Assembly: GCF_034343125.1 (NCBI RefSeq) | Contig: NZ_CP139957.1 | Span: forward strand, 2,040,001-2,104,000 | Length of the DNA: 64,000 nt | Reading direction: 5' to 3' | Source of the DNA: Caldicellulosiruptor danielii | Lineage (GTDB): Bacteria; Bacillota; Thermoanaerobacteria; Caldicellulosiruptorales; Caldicellulosiruptoraceae | Part shown: piece after piece, positions 5,406 to 12,832 of the stretch | How positions within the stretch are numbered: the stretch's first letter is position 1 | How the letters are laid out: each line of letters starts with the position of its first letter | Translations under genes and position numbers: made by a program | Notes under the pieces: model-generated | The model's database searches: none | The model's input: only the letters and a program-made list of their open reading frames with translations | Told to the model about the DNA's origin: nothing

Positions 5406-6818
5406 CTACTTCATATACTTTTGCAGCAAATCTAAGAGTTCAGGGCTGAACTTGTTTTTATCCCATGTATGGTCTTTAGCTATTTGTTCTTCGGTCAACA
5501 AAAAGTAGTCATACCTTACATAGTTGGGTCCCCCATCAGGTACCGGGTCATCCCATGTCACATCTACGTACCTGACCTCATTGTTTACCTTGATCATGTT
5601 CCATGCGTGCGGACCAGAAGACATGGTATTTGTTGCTTCCCCACTGATAATTATTGAAGGTATTCCTGCCATCTGGGCTAGTATATTAAAAGCTTCTGCA
5701 TATCCCTGACAAACACCTGTACCTTTGACTAAAACACCATATGCCCTGTAAGAATCAGCAGGAATACTACCGTTATTGTAGTTTTCTATATCATATCGAG
5801 CATTTTTGACAATATAGTCATGTATTGCTTTGATTTTTTCCTCATCAGTCATTCCGGGAAAAATTGTTTGTTGCAATATTTTCTGGATTTTTTCTTCTAA
5901 TTCTTTCTGTTTTTCTTCTTCATCACCGGTGTACCCATAGTACATACTGTAAGCCTTATAACCATTAGAACTTTCAAAACCTCTGCCACCACCAAACGTT
6001 AAACCCCAGCGACTGCCATAAATTAATATGTCTACCTTTTCCATAGTTCCGTTTATATCCTTTTCGCTCAATTTAGAATATCTGAAATCTATACGCTTAC
6101 TGCCTGTTGTCAGAGTCTTCAGAGCATAGTCAAATAATTCGTACTTATTTTCGATTGCTGGTATCGTTATCATATAAAGCAAGTAGGCAAGCCACCCTCT
6201 ATCAACATAAGTTTTGGGATAAAAGTAATACTGAGTCTGTTTTTTAACAATCACTCTGGTTACGTTGACCAATCCGTTTTCAACTGCCATTGCCACAAAA
6301 GGAATATATTCTTTTGATACGCTGGAACTATCGGCAATTAATTTGTTAAGCTGACTCTTGGTATATTTCCTGAGTAAGTCTGTTTTATATCCCAGTGCTT
6401 TTATAACCGAAGCCACGGCTTGTTCTTTTGTGATGTACATGGTTGGATTGTATTTTCTAAAGCCTTTGGCTGTTTGCTCATATGGGAGATAATCTCTCAT
6501 GGCTTCGATGTAAGCGAAATACTTATTAGTTTTTGGAACATCAACAAAGGACGGTTTGGTAGGAATTTTGATGTTCTTATCCCTTCCTGCAACCTTTGCT
6601 AATATCATCGCAAACTCATCTTTTCTAACATATTCGTATGTCATAAACCTATTGTTTTTCAAATCCATCCAGCCATGTTCCACTACCCAGGTGATTTCAG
6701 GAAAGTCATCACCGTTTAGAAAGGTATCACCAAACTGTACATCAAATGCAAAAACCGGTATTGCTGTCTGGCAAACAAACAACAGCAGGAAAAACAAAAG
6801 CATGATTCTTTTTCTCAT
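5406..6818 (-). CDS. Secreted SLH and transglutaminase-like domain protein, 470 aa
   Basis: N-terminal signal peptide (KRIMLLFFLLLFVCQTA...VFA). About residues 30-220 carry S-layer-homology-like repeats (ITWVVEHGWMD, YEYVRKDEFAMILAK; FVAMAVENGLVN) that would bind secondary cell-wall polymer. The C-terminal part is a transglutaminase-like cysteine-protease fold with the expected triad: Cys in GTGVCQGYAEA, His in GPHAWNMI and Asp in YVDVTWDDP. Family members cleave or cross-link peptides outside the cell. Target unknown; it belongs with the surface machinery encoded at 17-38 kb. Start ATG at 6818. Confidence 0.85.
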   Translation of the reverse strand: MRKRIMLLFFLLLFVCQTAIPVFAFDVQFGDTFLNGDDFPEITWVVEHGWMDLKNNRFMTYEYVRKDEFAMILAKVAGRDKNIKIPTKPSFVDVPKTNKYFAYIEAMRDYLPYEQTAKGFRKYNPTMYITKEQAVASVIKALGYKTDLLRKYTKSQLNKLIADSSSVSKEYIPFVAMAVENGLVNVTRVIVKKQTQYYFYPKTYVDRGWLAYLLYMITIPAIENKYELFDYALKTLTTGSKRIDFRYSKLSEKDINGTMEKVDILIYGSRWGLTFGGGRGFESSNGYKAYSMYYGYTGDEEEKQKELEEKIQKILQQTIFPGMTDEEKIKAIHDYIVKNARYDIENYNNGSIPADSYRAYGVLVKGTGVCQGYAEAFNILAQMAGIPSIIISGEATNTMSSGPHAWNMIKVNNEVRYVDVTWDDPVPDGGPNYVRYDYFLLTEEQIAKDHTWDKNKFSPELLDLLQKYMK

Positions 6819-6862
6819 ACAATATTCCCATCCTCTCGAAGTATATTTGTGTTATTGTTCTT

Positions 6863-6961
6863 CTACGGTTTGCACACTTTGCATGGCACATACCCTGCAT
6901 TTATTGCTTCCTGTCTCGTTTTGAAGTACACCCTGTGGTATGGCGCAATTTTCTTAGCTCA
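6863..6961 (-). pseudogene. Severed C-terminal zinc-binding domain of the MBL protein
   Basis: Directly after the TGA at 6961-6959 the same frame continues for 31 codons to a TAG at 6863, encoding AKKIAPYHRVYFKTRQEAI...GYVPCKVCKP. This completes the Cys-Cys domain (FHYSWC ... PCKVC) that commonly ends ComEC-like secreted hydrolases. A single TGG to TGA change, or UGA read-through, explains the break. Confidence 0.8.
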
Positions 6962-7921
6962 TGTACACCAGGAATAATGAAACTTCTTTGTATTTGAATT
7001 ACCGATGTACGCATATTGGTTTGTAGAACTACTGGGTGGTGCCTGTGGCTTGATTGCCGATGTCTTCTTGTCTATCTTGATTGTTTGTCCATCGCTTGTT
7101 ACTGTTATTGTCCCCTGTTGGTCTGTTCTGAGTATTTCAGCCCTTTCGCTTTTCAACTTTGAAATTGTTATCGCTGCCGGGTGTCCGTATGGGTTGTCTT
7201 TGCCAACACTAATAATAGCGTACTTGGGTTTGACTGTGCTTAAAAATGTCGATGTAGATGAATATTTTGAACCATGATGACCTACCTTCAAAACGTCTGC
7301 CTTCAAAAATTGTCTCAACTTGCTATCGTGCAAAAGTTTCTCTTCTATGTTTGCTGTTGCGTCGCCCATAAGCAAAAAACTTGTCTTGCCATATTCTACT
7401 TTCAGAACAATTGAATAGTCGTTTAGGTCATCATATCTGTCCTTTTTGCTTGGACTGAGAACTGTTATTTTTACTTTGCTATCAGGTGAAATGTTTTGCC
7501 CAGTGTCAGGAACTGTTATCTTGAGCCCTTTTTCTTTGACTGCCAGCAGGAAACTTTCAAATGCTTTTGTGTTTGTTGTTGCATTCGCTGCATATACCTT
7601 GCCAACGTTGAAGTTCTTAATAACAACATCCATATTGCCGATATGGTCTTCGTGTGGGTGTGTTGCTACTATCACGTCTAGTTTCTTGATGTTCCTACTC
7701 TTTAGAAAGTTTAGCACTGTATTCTCTGCTGTATTTGGACCGCTATCGACCAAGATGTTTTTCCCCTGTGGTGTTTGGATTAAAATGCTATCACCCTGTC
7801 CAACATCAATGAAACTAACTGTCAAGTTCTTCTGGGTTGACGCAAATGCAAAAGAAAACAGTGAAAATATAAAAGCTATTATAATTAACAAACAAATAGA
7901 AAGGATGTTCCTTCTGCTCAT
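6959..7921 (-). CDS. ComEC-like metallo-beta-lactamase fold hydrolase, truncated by TGA
   Basis: Signal peptide or membrane anchor at residues 1-30, then an MBL domain with HPHEDH (the HxHxDH zinc motif), MGDATANIEE and HHGSKYSSTS as in the C-terminal domain of ComEC and the secreted ComEC-like hydrolases, which cleave nucleic acid or phosphodiester substrates. Start ATG at 7921 is 9 nt after AAAGGAG. The frame stops in the middle of a C-terminal Cys-containing domain (see 6863..6961). The catalytic domain is intact, so activity is plausible without the tail. Confidence 0.85.
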   Translation of the reverse strand: MSRRNILSICLLIIIAFIFSLFSFAFASTQKNLTVSFIDVGQGDSILIQTPQGKNILVDSGPNTAENTVLNFLKSRNIKKLDVIVATHPHEDHIGNMDVVIKNFNVGKVYAANATTNTKAFESFLLAVKEKGLKITVPDTGQNISPDSKVKITVLSPSKKDRYDDLNDYSIVLKVEYGKTSFLLMGDATANIEEKLLHDSKLRQFLKADVLKVGHHGSKYSSTSTFLSTVKPKYAIISVGKDNPYGHPAAITISKLKSERAEILRTDQQGTITVTSDGQTIKIDKKTSAIKPQAPPSSSTNQYAYIGNSNTKKFHYSWCT

Positions 7922-7975
7922 AATGTACATCTCCTTTCTTCTTATATGTCTTTCCGTGTATAGGCAATGTTTTTC

Positions 7976-8200
7976 CTATGAGTTGTTGATGATGTATTTT
8001 ATTACCATTATAACAATTGCTACTATGCCTACTACATACCCCACTAACATACTTGAAAAAATAGAAAAGTACTCATTATATCGATTCTCTTCGTTATTTT
8101 TCTTTTTGTTGTACTCCTCTTTTACACGAGTATAGAAAAATAACAGTCCTAGAACTGGTATTACTACAAAATAACATATTACTAGCAAAATTGTTACCAT
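7976..8200 (-). CDS. Small membrane protein, 74 aa
   Basis: Two hydrophobic segments (VTILLVICYFVVIPVLGLLFF and SMLVGYVVGIVAIVIMVIKYI) separated by a polar Lys/Asn/Glu loop. ATG at 8200 chosen because GGAAAGGG precedes it and upstream codons are polar and unlikely. No family recognised. Confidence 0.6.
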   Translation of the reverse strand: MVTILLVICYFVVIPVLGLLFFYTRVKEEYNKKKNNEENRYNEYFSIFSSMLVGYVVGIVAIVIMVIKYIINNS

Positions 8201-8256
8201 TGGATTTACACCCTTTCCTTTTTTTCCGTGCAAAATTGCACGTATAGGTAATCTAC

Positions 8257-8400
8257 TCAATCGAAATATACATATAATGCGACTAACTCCCCGTCCTTAT
8301 TCCTCTTACCATATACTTCGTATGTCCCATCACCCCATCCGGTTTTAGAAAATACAGCGCTTTTCAGTATCTTATAAGGTGTCTTCTCAAGTACCAGCAC
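8257..8400 (-). pseudogene. Remnant encoding a DUF4241-like C-terminus
   Basis: A 47-codon frame from GTG 8400 to TGA 8257, closed upstream by an in-frame TAG. It contains SKTGWGDGTYEVY and NKDGELVALYVYFD, resembling the conserved end of DUF4241-type proteins (WGDGxYxVY..DGxxVAL). No start with a good SD, so most likely the 3' end of a lost gene. Confidence 0.5.
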
Positions 8401-8422
8401 CTTATTCTAATACAATAGAAAC

Positions 8423-8459
8423 AATCTTCCGCCTGCTATAAAACAGCAGGCGGAAGATT
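8423..8459. terminator. Strong palindromic terminator
   Basis: Near-perfect inverted repeat AATCTTCCGCCTGC...GCAGGCGGAAGATT. Follows the stop of 8476..8691 on the minus strand. Confidence 0.65.
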
Positions 8460-8475
8460 AATTACCAAGGAATGT

Positions 8476-8691
8476 CTAAAATATTTTGGTATATCCTGAG
8501 TCATCGTATAGTTCTTTATATTCGTTCTTCAGAATTGCTACAAATTGTTCCATGGGTATTATGTTTAAAGAATACTCAAATGTGTTTAGAGCAATTGGAT
8601 CTACTTTGAAGATGTTAATAGTTTTGTCAGGTTTCCTGGAATATCCCATCATATAATTATGGATTCCCACATGAACAGCGTGAACTACCAT
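8476..8691 (-). CDS. Hypothetical protein fragment at insertion-element edge, 71 aa
   Basis: The frame begins at the very end of the TnpB element (the GGTAGTTCAC edge) so its first residues come from the element boundary. The rest (HNYMMGYSRKPDKTINIFKVD...) is not recognised. It is either a 5'-truncated gene or a chance start; a terminator follows it. Confidence 0.4.
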   Translation of the reverse strand: MVVHAVHVGIHNYMMGYSRKPDKTINIFKVDPIALNTFEYSLNIIPMEQFVAILKNEYKELYDDSGYTKIF

Positions 8692-10025
8692 CCACCTAAA
8701 GAGGTGGAGGCTTCGTGAGAAGCTTGGTAGCAGTCTATGCTACCCTTATTCTCACAGGGTGGTTCACACACCCACTACTGGTTATCTGCTTTGCCACAGA
8801 CTCACCAGCTACCTTTGCAAGTATGTTTATCGCTCCATTTATATCTGCATTCAATACACACCCACATTTTTTGCATACATACAGCCCTCTGTGCTTTCTG
8901 TTACTTCTATCAACCGTCCCACATCTGCTGCACCTCTGTGATGTATAGCTTTCTTCTACCTCTGCATACTCTATACCATATAATCTGCACTTTGCTTCTA
9001 ATTTTCTCTTAAACTTCTTGTACGGTATCCCCACAAAGTTTTGATTGTTCACCTTCCCCAGCTCTATACCCTGCTTTATCTCTTTCATCTCACCCACAAC
9101 AACTACTCCTATTTTACTTTCCAAACAGTGCTTAATTACAACGTTTACAGCCTGATTTAAAAAGTTGTCAACTATATGCTGTCTTTTAAGGGAAATCTGA
9201 GCAAGTTTTGAACCATATTTAATCCCCTGCTTCGAGTATATACTTTGCAGTTTTGATCTTTCTTTGTTATACCATCGGTTGACTGATTTTAAAAACCTGC
9301 CTTCTATCAAAAAGGCAGTCCCAATGGTATCCACTACCGCTGCAAAGTTGTTTAACCCCAAGTCTATTGCCAAATACCTGTTTTTGTCAAGATTATAATC
9401 TTGCTCTTTTTCCTCATACACATACTCAATCTCAAACCATTTCCCATGGTATCTTGGTATTATCCTGACTTCCTTAATCTTTTTGCCTGCAATATTTTTG
9501 GGCAATTCAAAATATAAGTATCTTACCCCAAACTCTTTTGAAAAGCTTCTGCCAAGACTTAGTCGCACTTTTCTGTCTTCTATCTTGAACTGGTCTTTTG
9601 GGAAAACTATTTGATACATCCCTTCCTTTGGCAGGTATTTGGGCATTGAAACTTTCTCTTTTACCTTTCCTTCTTTTTTGGCTTTCAATAGACTCAAAAA
9701 AGATTTGAAAGTTTCATCCACAGAAATGAGTGTTTGCTGTGCAACCTGTGATGGCAAAAGTCTGTAGTTTTCGTTGCCTTTTGCAATGTGATATATACTT
9801 TCATATTGCAAGTATTCATGGGTTTGAAAATAGTGCTGTCTTATATGATACAAAGCGAAGTTATACAGGTTTTTGGAAAAGTGACAGAGTTTTCGCAAAA
9901 GTCTGTATGTTTTCTTATCAGATCTTATATGATTTTTTTGTGTTTTGTACACTTGACATCACCCAAAAATATTTTATCACATTTTTAGCAATTCATCTCC
10001 ATCTTGTAGAAGATGGAGTCTTCTT
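8692..10025 (-). mobile_element. TnpB-only insertion element (IS200/IS605, IS1341-like)
   Basis: One tnpB gene flanked by subterminal hairpins: CCACCTCTTTAGGTGG at about 8694-8709 with GGTAGCATAGACTGCTACC nearby at the tnpB 3' end, and CTCCATCTTCTACAAGATGGAG at about 9998-10019 at the 5' end. No Y1 transposase gene is present. Ends are approximate. The 3' hairpin segment is where guide (omega/re) RNA of TnpB elements is normally encoded. Confidence 0.75.
8735..9952 (-). CDS. tnpB: TnpB, RNA-guided nuclease of IS605-family element, 405 aa
   Basis: All RuvC parts are visible: Asp in LAIDLGLNNFAAV, Glu in VVVGEMKEIK, and the third Asp in NADINGAINI. The four-cysteine zinc finger (CSRCG ... CKKCG) lies between the last two. 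TnpB proteins are reRNA-guided DNA nucleases that keep IS200/IS605 elements in place; about 400 aa is full length. It appears intact. ATG at 9952. Confidence 0.92.
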   Translation of the reverse strand: MYKTQKNHIRSDKKTYRLLRKLCHFSKNLYNFALYHIRQHYFQTHEYLQYESIYHIAKGNENYRLLPSQVAQQTLISVDETFKSFLSLLKAKKEGKVKEKVSMPKYLPKEGMYQIVFPKDQFKIEDRKVRLSLGRSFSKEFGVRYLYFELPKNIAGKKIKEVRIIPRYHGKWFEIEYVYEEKEQDYNLDKNRYLAIDLGLNNFAAVVDTIGTAFLIEGRFLKSVNRWYNKERSKLQSIYSKQGIKYGSKLAQISLKRQHIVDNFLNQAVNVVIKHCLESKIGVVVVGEMKEIKQGIELGKVNNQNFVGIPYKKFKRKLEAKCRLYGIEYAEVEESYTSQRCSRCGTVDRSNRKHRGLYVCKKCGCVLNADINGAINILAKVAGESVAKQITSSGCVNHPVRIRVA

Positions 10026-10046
10026 GCTATATTTTTGATAAATTAG

Positions 10047-10082
10047 TAGCCCTACCAGCAGTATTTCAACTGCTGGTAGGTT
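10047..10082. terminator. Terminator-like inverted repeat
   Basis: CCTACCAGCAGT...ACTGCTGGTAGG, a 12-bp stem after the 10088..10627 gene and just outside the TnpB element. Confidence 0.6.
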
Positions 10083-10087
10083 CCTTT

Positions 10088-10627
10088 TCAGGCAGAAGGG
10101 GCTTTACTTGTAGATTCGTCTGGTAAAAAACAATTTCTTTCACCCTCTGCTTCTAAATCTAAGAACCCTATAATCCTGTATGCTATGGCAAAAGATATTG
10201 TCAGTATGATAAGGCAACTAAGCGCATAGTTACGCATAAGTTCAAACTTTAATTTTTCTTTTGCCTTTTTAGCTAACGTATTTATACTCTGTTCTGTTAC
10301 AACGGGTGCATTAATGAATTTTTGCCCGTCAACCCATTTATCTTTAACCAGTTGGGTTACAACAGACTTTTTAACTTTGTACACGGCAGTTTGCTGAAAC
10401 GGTCTTGGTTTTTCTACAATATAGTAGTATTCAGAAGTGTGGAGAATCGTATAATCATTAATGTTTAACGATAAAAGTTCGCTGTCGCTTAATTCAGGCG
10501 CAGAAGATAAATTGGAAAGTTCTTGCTCGAAAGCTTTTTCGCCATCATAGAGTGCTCTTTTTAGTGTAGGTATGTCAAAACAGTATTTAGGATTGATGAG
10601 AGCCCTCAAGTATATTCCATCAGCCAA
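10088..10627 (-). CDS. Hypothetical membrane-anchored protein, 179 aa
   Basis: Soluble N-terminal 130 residues, then one transmembrane segment (YALSCLIILTISFAIAYRI) and a short polar tail. TTG start at 10627 preceded by GGAGAAGG; the SD and start lie in the 3' arm of a 19-bp hairpin. No family recognised. Confidence 0.6.
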   Translation of the reverse strand: MADGIYLRALINPKYCFDIPTLKRALYDGEKAFEQELSNLSSAPELSDSELLSLNINDYTILHTSEYYYIVEKPRPFQQTAVYKVKKSVVTQLVKDKWVDGQKFINAPVVTEQSINTLAKKAKEKLKFELMRNYALSCLIILTISFAIAYRIIGFLDLEAEGERNCFLPDESTSKAPSA

Positions 10628-10670
10628 GTTGACCTTCTCCCCGCCTCACAGAGGCGAGGAGAAGGTCAAC
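10628..10670 (-). promoter_or_regulatory. Long hairpin occluding SD of the 10088..10627 gene
   Basis: Minus strand GTTGACCTTCTCCTCGCCTC, 4-nt loop, then AGGCGGGGAGAAGGTCAAC, ending 1 nt before the TTG start. The 3' arm contains the SD, so translation should need helix opening; no paired AGTTNGC here. Confidence 0.65.
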
Positions 10671-10709
10671 TCAATAAATCCAAACCCTTGTCCTGTTCTA
10701 AATCCATGG

Positions 10710-10760
10710 AGAAGGCTGGAATAGGTGTACAAGCAGACAGCAGGCTTATTCCAGCCTTCT
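10710..10760. terminator. Terminator-like inverted repeat after the LexA-like gene
   Basis: AGAAGGCTGGAATA ... TATTCCAGCCTTCT, a 14-bp stem with a long loop. No T tract, so function is inferred. Confidence 0.55.
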
Positions 10761-10779
10761 CTATTTCAGTACTGTTTTG

Positions 10780-10992
10780 TTAGTATGTGGGTATAACAGT
10801 TCTTGGTTTTCCTTTCTCTCTGGTGATATAACCTTTCTTTTCTAATCTCAACAGATGTCCATGGAGTGTAGATGATGACTTAATGCCAACCATTTCTGCA
10901 AGTTCTCTGATAGTCGGTGGATAGCCTTTTTCTTTAATGTAGTTTGTGATAGCGTTTAAGATTTGCTGCTGCCTTTCAGTTAGCTGCTGCAC
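10780..10992 (-). CDS. Stand-alone LexA DNA-binding domain, 70 aa
   Basis: Residues match the N-terminal winged helix of LexA: LTERQQQILNAI, KGYPPTIRELAEMVGI, SSSTLHGHLLRLEKKGYI. The self-cleaving S24 peptidase domain (Ser-Lys dyad) is absent; the frame ends at VIPTY right after the wing. Full LexA is about 200 aa. GTG at 10992 follows AGGGA by 7 nt; an ATG at 11010 lacks an SD. If folded it would bind SOS boxes without RecA-induced cleavage. An insertion element separates it from a promoter bearing a LexA-like box at 12740-12753. Confidence 0.85.
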   Translation of the reverse strand: MQQLTERQQQILNAITNYIKEKGYPPTIRELAEMVGIKSSSTLHGHLLRLEKKGYITREKGKPRTVIPTY

Positions 10993-11144
10993 AGGTGAAT
11001 CCCTGGTCATCTAAACTGTGCATACTAGCACAAGTTTAGACGGCTGGGCTATTTATAGTCCGCCTTTTCAAGGAGTGCCCACTCCCAGCAGGCGGTATTT
11101 AAGCACTCCTATAGCCCCTGCCCCAAGAAGCAGGAACTCACGCC

Positions 11145-12608
11145 CTATTTAGGTCTCCCCACTTGTCCTGAAATCAAAAGTGATTTCAGGACAGACATGT
11201 CACGCAACACCCTGTCAGGGGAGAGTGGAGTCACCACCGCTACCCTGAGAACTCGCCAGAGATTGTAGCCTGCGCTACAGCTACCCGCACTTGTTCCATC
11301 CAGAGGTGCAGATAACCTCCCTGACTCACTCCCAGGGCTTTGTATCATCCGCATTACATATTCAATCTCTTTTATCTGTTTCCTTCTCGAGTGTACATTC
11401 TTAACTGCTTTGCTTACATACTCTTTTAGCTCTTCTAAACTACTGGCGTCAAGTCTGCTAAGAAGCTCCATGTAGTTAGCAGGTATCTTCTCTTTTAGCC
11501 CAAGTCCCCTTCTTGCTATCACATATGCGCTTGCAACATCTTTGCTTATCATAAACTGCGGTGCATACTTCAGCATCCCTATCACTGATGTGTACGCAGG
11601 ACTTACTTCTATAACTTCTATTCCCTCTCGTTTTGCTAAAATCTTAATCTTCTCTAAAAGCGACCTGTAGCTGAAAAAATGTCTTATCCGTCTTGATTTT
11701 CTGCCCGAAAAGTCACCTCTTGTTCCTCTGTGTTTTATATCCAGCCTCTCAATCACAATAGCCTTTCTCTTCTCTTTTGCTATCTCTACAATTTCATGCG
11801 CATACTGCCACCTGTAATACTCTCTTTTTTCAAAGCTTCCACTTTCAAGCTCTGGCATTGGAATTTTGCCATAGCTTATAAACTGCCCGCTCCTGTCTAC
11901 TTCCACCCATGCTATGTGATTCGGATATGCGTTTGTATCTATCCCTATAGCACCATTTTCTTTGGTTATTTCTGTCGCTGGAAAAAGTTCTTCTACTGAA
12001 AAGTAAGCATACATATTCCCATTTTTAAGTTTTAGCTCTACCGAATAAGGCATTTCAAGGACAGCAATCTCCTGTAAAATTTCTTCCCTACTTTTGCCTT
12101 TCTTATAACCAGCTGATAATCTGGCAAATACATATTTTCTATCTCCTACATTTATCCTCAAAAATGTGCCTCTTTCATTTGCCACAATCCTTGTGTTTAA
12201 GTTCCCTTTCTTGCTTCTGTCACCTCTTGAGTATAAATTCCCTTTCCTTTTTTCCTGCCACTCAATCTTGAGTTTTTTGTAGGGATTGCCGTTTATATGC
12301 CGCTTTTTAAGTTTTTCGAAAAGCTCTCTGCCGCCAAAGACAACTTTTCTTGGGTCTTCGCCACTTTGCTTGCAAGATTCCAAAATGCTCCCTGCTTTCA
12401 TTATTGCATCATTCACATACCTTGAGTTCAAATTGAAAATCCCCTGCAAATCCTTTTTGAGGCTATTTCTATCAAAGCCTTCTAAAAGTCTTTTGTATGC
12501 AAATCTCATACAGGAAGACCATCTTCTCATAAGGTCCAGTACTTTTTGCTTATCTTCAAAACTTTCAAAAATCAGCTTAGCTTGAACTGTTACCACGTCT
12601 TTTAGCAC
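11145..12608 (-). CDS. tnpB: TnpB-family protein without zinc finger, 487 aa
   Basis: RuvC motifs are recognisable: Asp in IGIDTNAYPNHIAW, Glu in AIVIERLDIKHRG, Asp in ISKDVASAYVIARRGLG. The usual CxxC...CxxC finger is replaced by the VSPAYTSVIGMLKYAPQ segment, as in one TnpB subgroup. The last 60 residues run through the element's 3' hairpin region and look like read-through of the guide-RNA segment. GTG start at 12608 overlaps the tnpA remnant. Confidence 0.85.
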   Translation of the reverse strand: MLKDVVTVQAKLIFESFEDKQKVLDLMRRWSSCMRFAYKRLLEGFDRNSLKKDLQGIFNLNSRYVNDAIMKAGSILESCKQSGEDPRKVVFGGRELFEKLKKRHINGNPYKKLKIEWQEKRKGNLYSRGDRSKKGNLNTRIVANERGTFLRINVGDRKYVFARLSAGYKKGKSREEILQEIAVLEMPYSVELKLKNGNMYAYFSVEELFPATEITKENGAIGIDTNAYPNHIAWVEVDRSGQFISYGKIPMPELESGSFEKREYYRWQYAHEIVEIAKEKRKAIVIERLDIKHRGTRGDFSGRKSRRIRHFFSYRSLLEKIKILAKREGIEVIEVSPAYTSVIGMLKYAPQFMISKDVASAYVIARRGLGLKEKIPANYMELLSRLDASSLEELKEYVSKAVKNVHSRRKQIKEIEYVMRMIQSPGSESGRLSAPLDGTSAGSCSAGYNLWRVLRVAVVTPLSPDRVLRDMSVLKSLLISGQVGRPK

Positions 12609-12672
12609 CTCTTATTAATGTTCTTCTGCTGATACCATATATCTTACCAACCTTTTGCACACTTAGTAACAT
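12577..12672 (-). pseudogene. Truncated IS607 tnpA (serine recombinase) start
   Basis: A 31-codon frame whose first 21 residues (MLLSVQKVGKIYGISRRTLI) are the MerR-like helix-turn-helix that opens IS607 TnpA. It then runs into GAKRRGNSSS and stops; the catalytic serine domain is missing. An internal deletion fused it to tnpB. Confidence 0.7.
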
Positions 12673-12730
12673 TTAGTGCCACCCAGTAAAAATTATACCT
12701 TTTTGCATTGTTATTTTCAACTGTTGCTTA

Positions 12731-12790
12731 CCTCCTTTACAAACAGTTGTTCGCTATTTCTATTATACACTTTAGACACACTCAACACAA
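12731..12790 (-). promoter_or_regulatory. Promoter with LexA-like box and strong SD
   Basis: Minus strand TTGTGT, 17 nt, TATAAT, then CGAACAACTGTTTG 8 nt downstream (12740-12753), close to the Firmicute LexA box CGAAC-N4-GTTCG, then AAAGGAGG. The ORF behind this SD ends after 15 codons where the IS607 element begins. The promoter probably belonged to an SOS-type gene now cut by the insertion. Confidence 0.6.
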
Positions 12791-12795
12791 GCTTA

Positions 12796-12832
12796 ACTAA
12801 AAAAGGGCTGCAGAATTGCTTTCTGCAGCCCT
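12796..12832 (-). terminator. Intrinsic terminator
   Basis: Minus strand AGGGCTGCAGAAAG...CTTTCTGCAGCCCT-type stem followed by TTTTTTAG, at the stop of the 12831..15029 gene. Confidence 0.85.

Larger units (their letters stand above)
11030..12700 (-). mobile_element. IS607-derived element with tnpB and a tnpA remnant
   Basis: Contains tnpB (11145..12608) and, overlapping its 5' end in another frame, the first 24 codons of an IS607-type serine recombinase TnpA. Short hairpins at 11041-11145 (GGAGTGCCCACTCC; CCTGC...GCAGG) mark the 3' end. It sits between a LexA-box promoter and the LexA-like gene. Borders are approximate. Confidence 0.65.

Noticed and set aside
7446-8135. Plus-strand 229-codon ORF
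   Set aside because: Antisense to the MBL-fold gene; no SD and no protein features.
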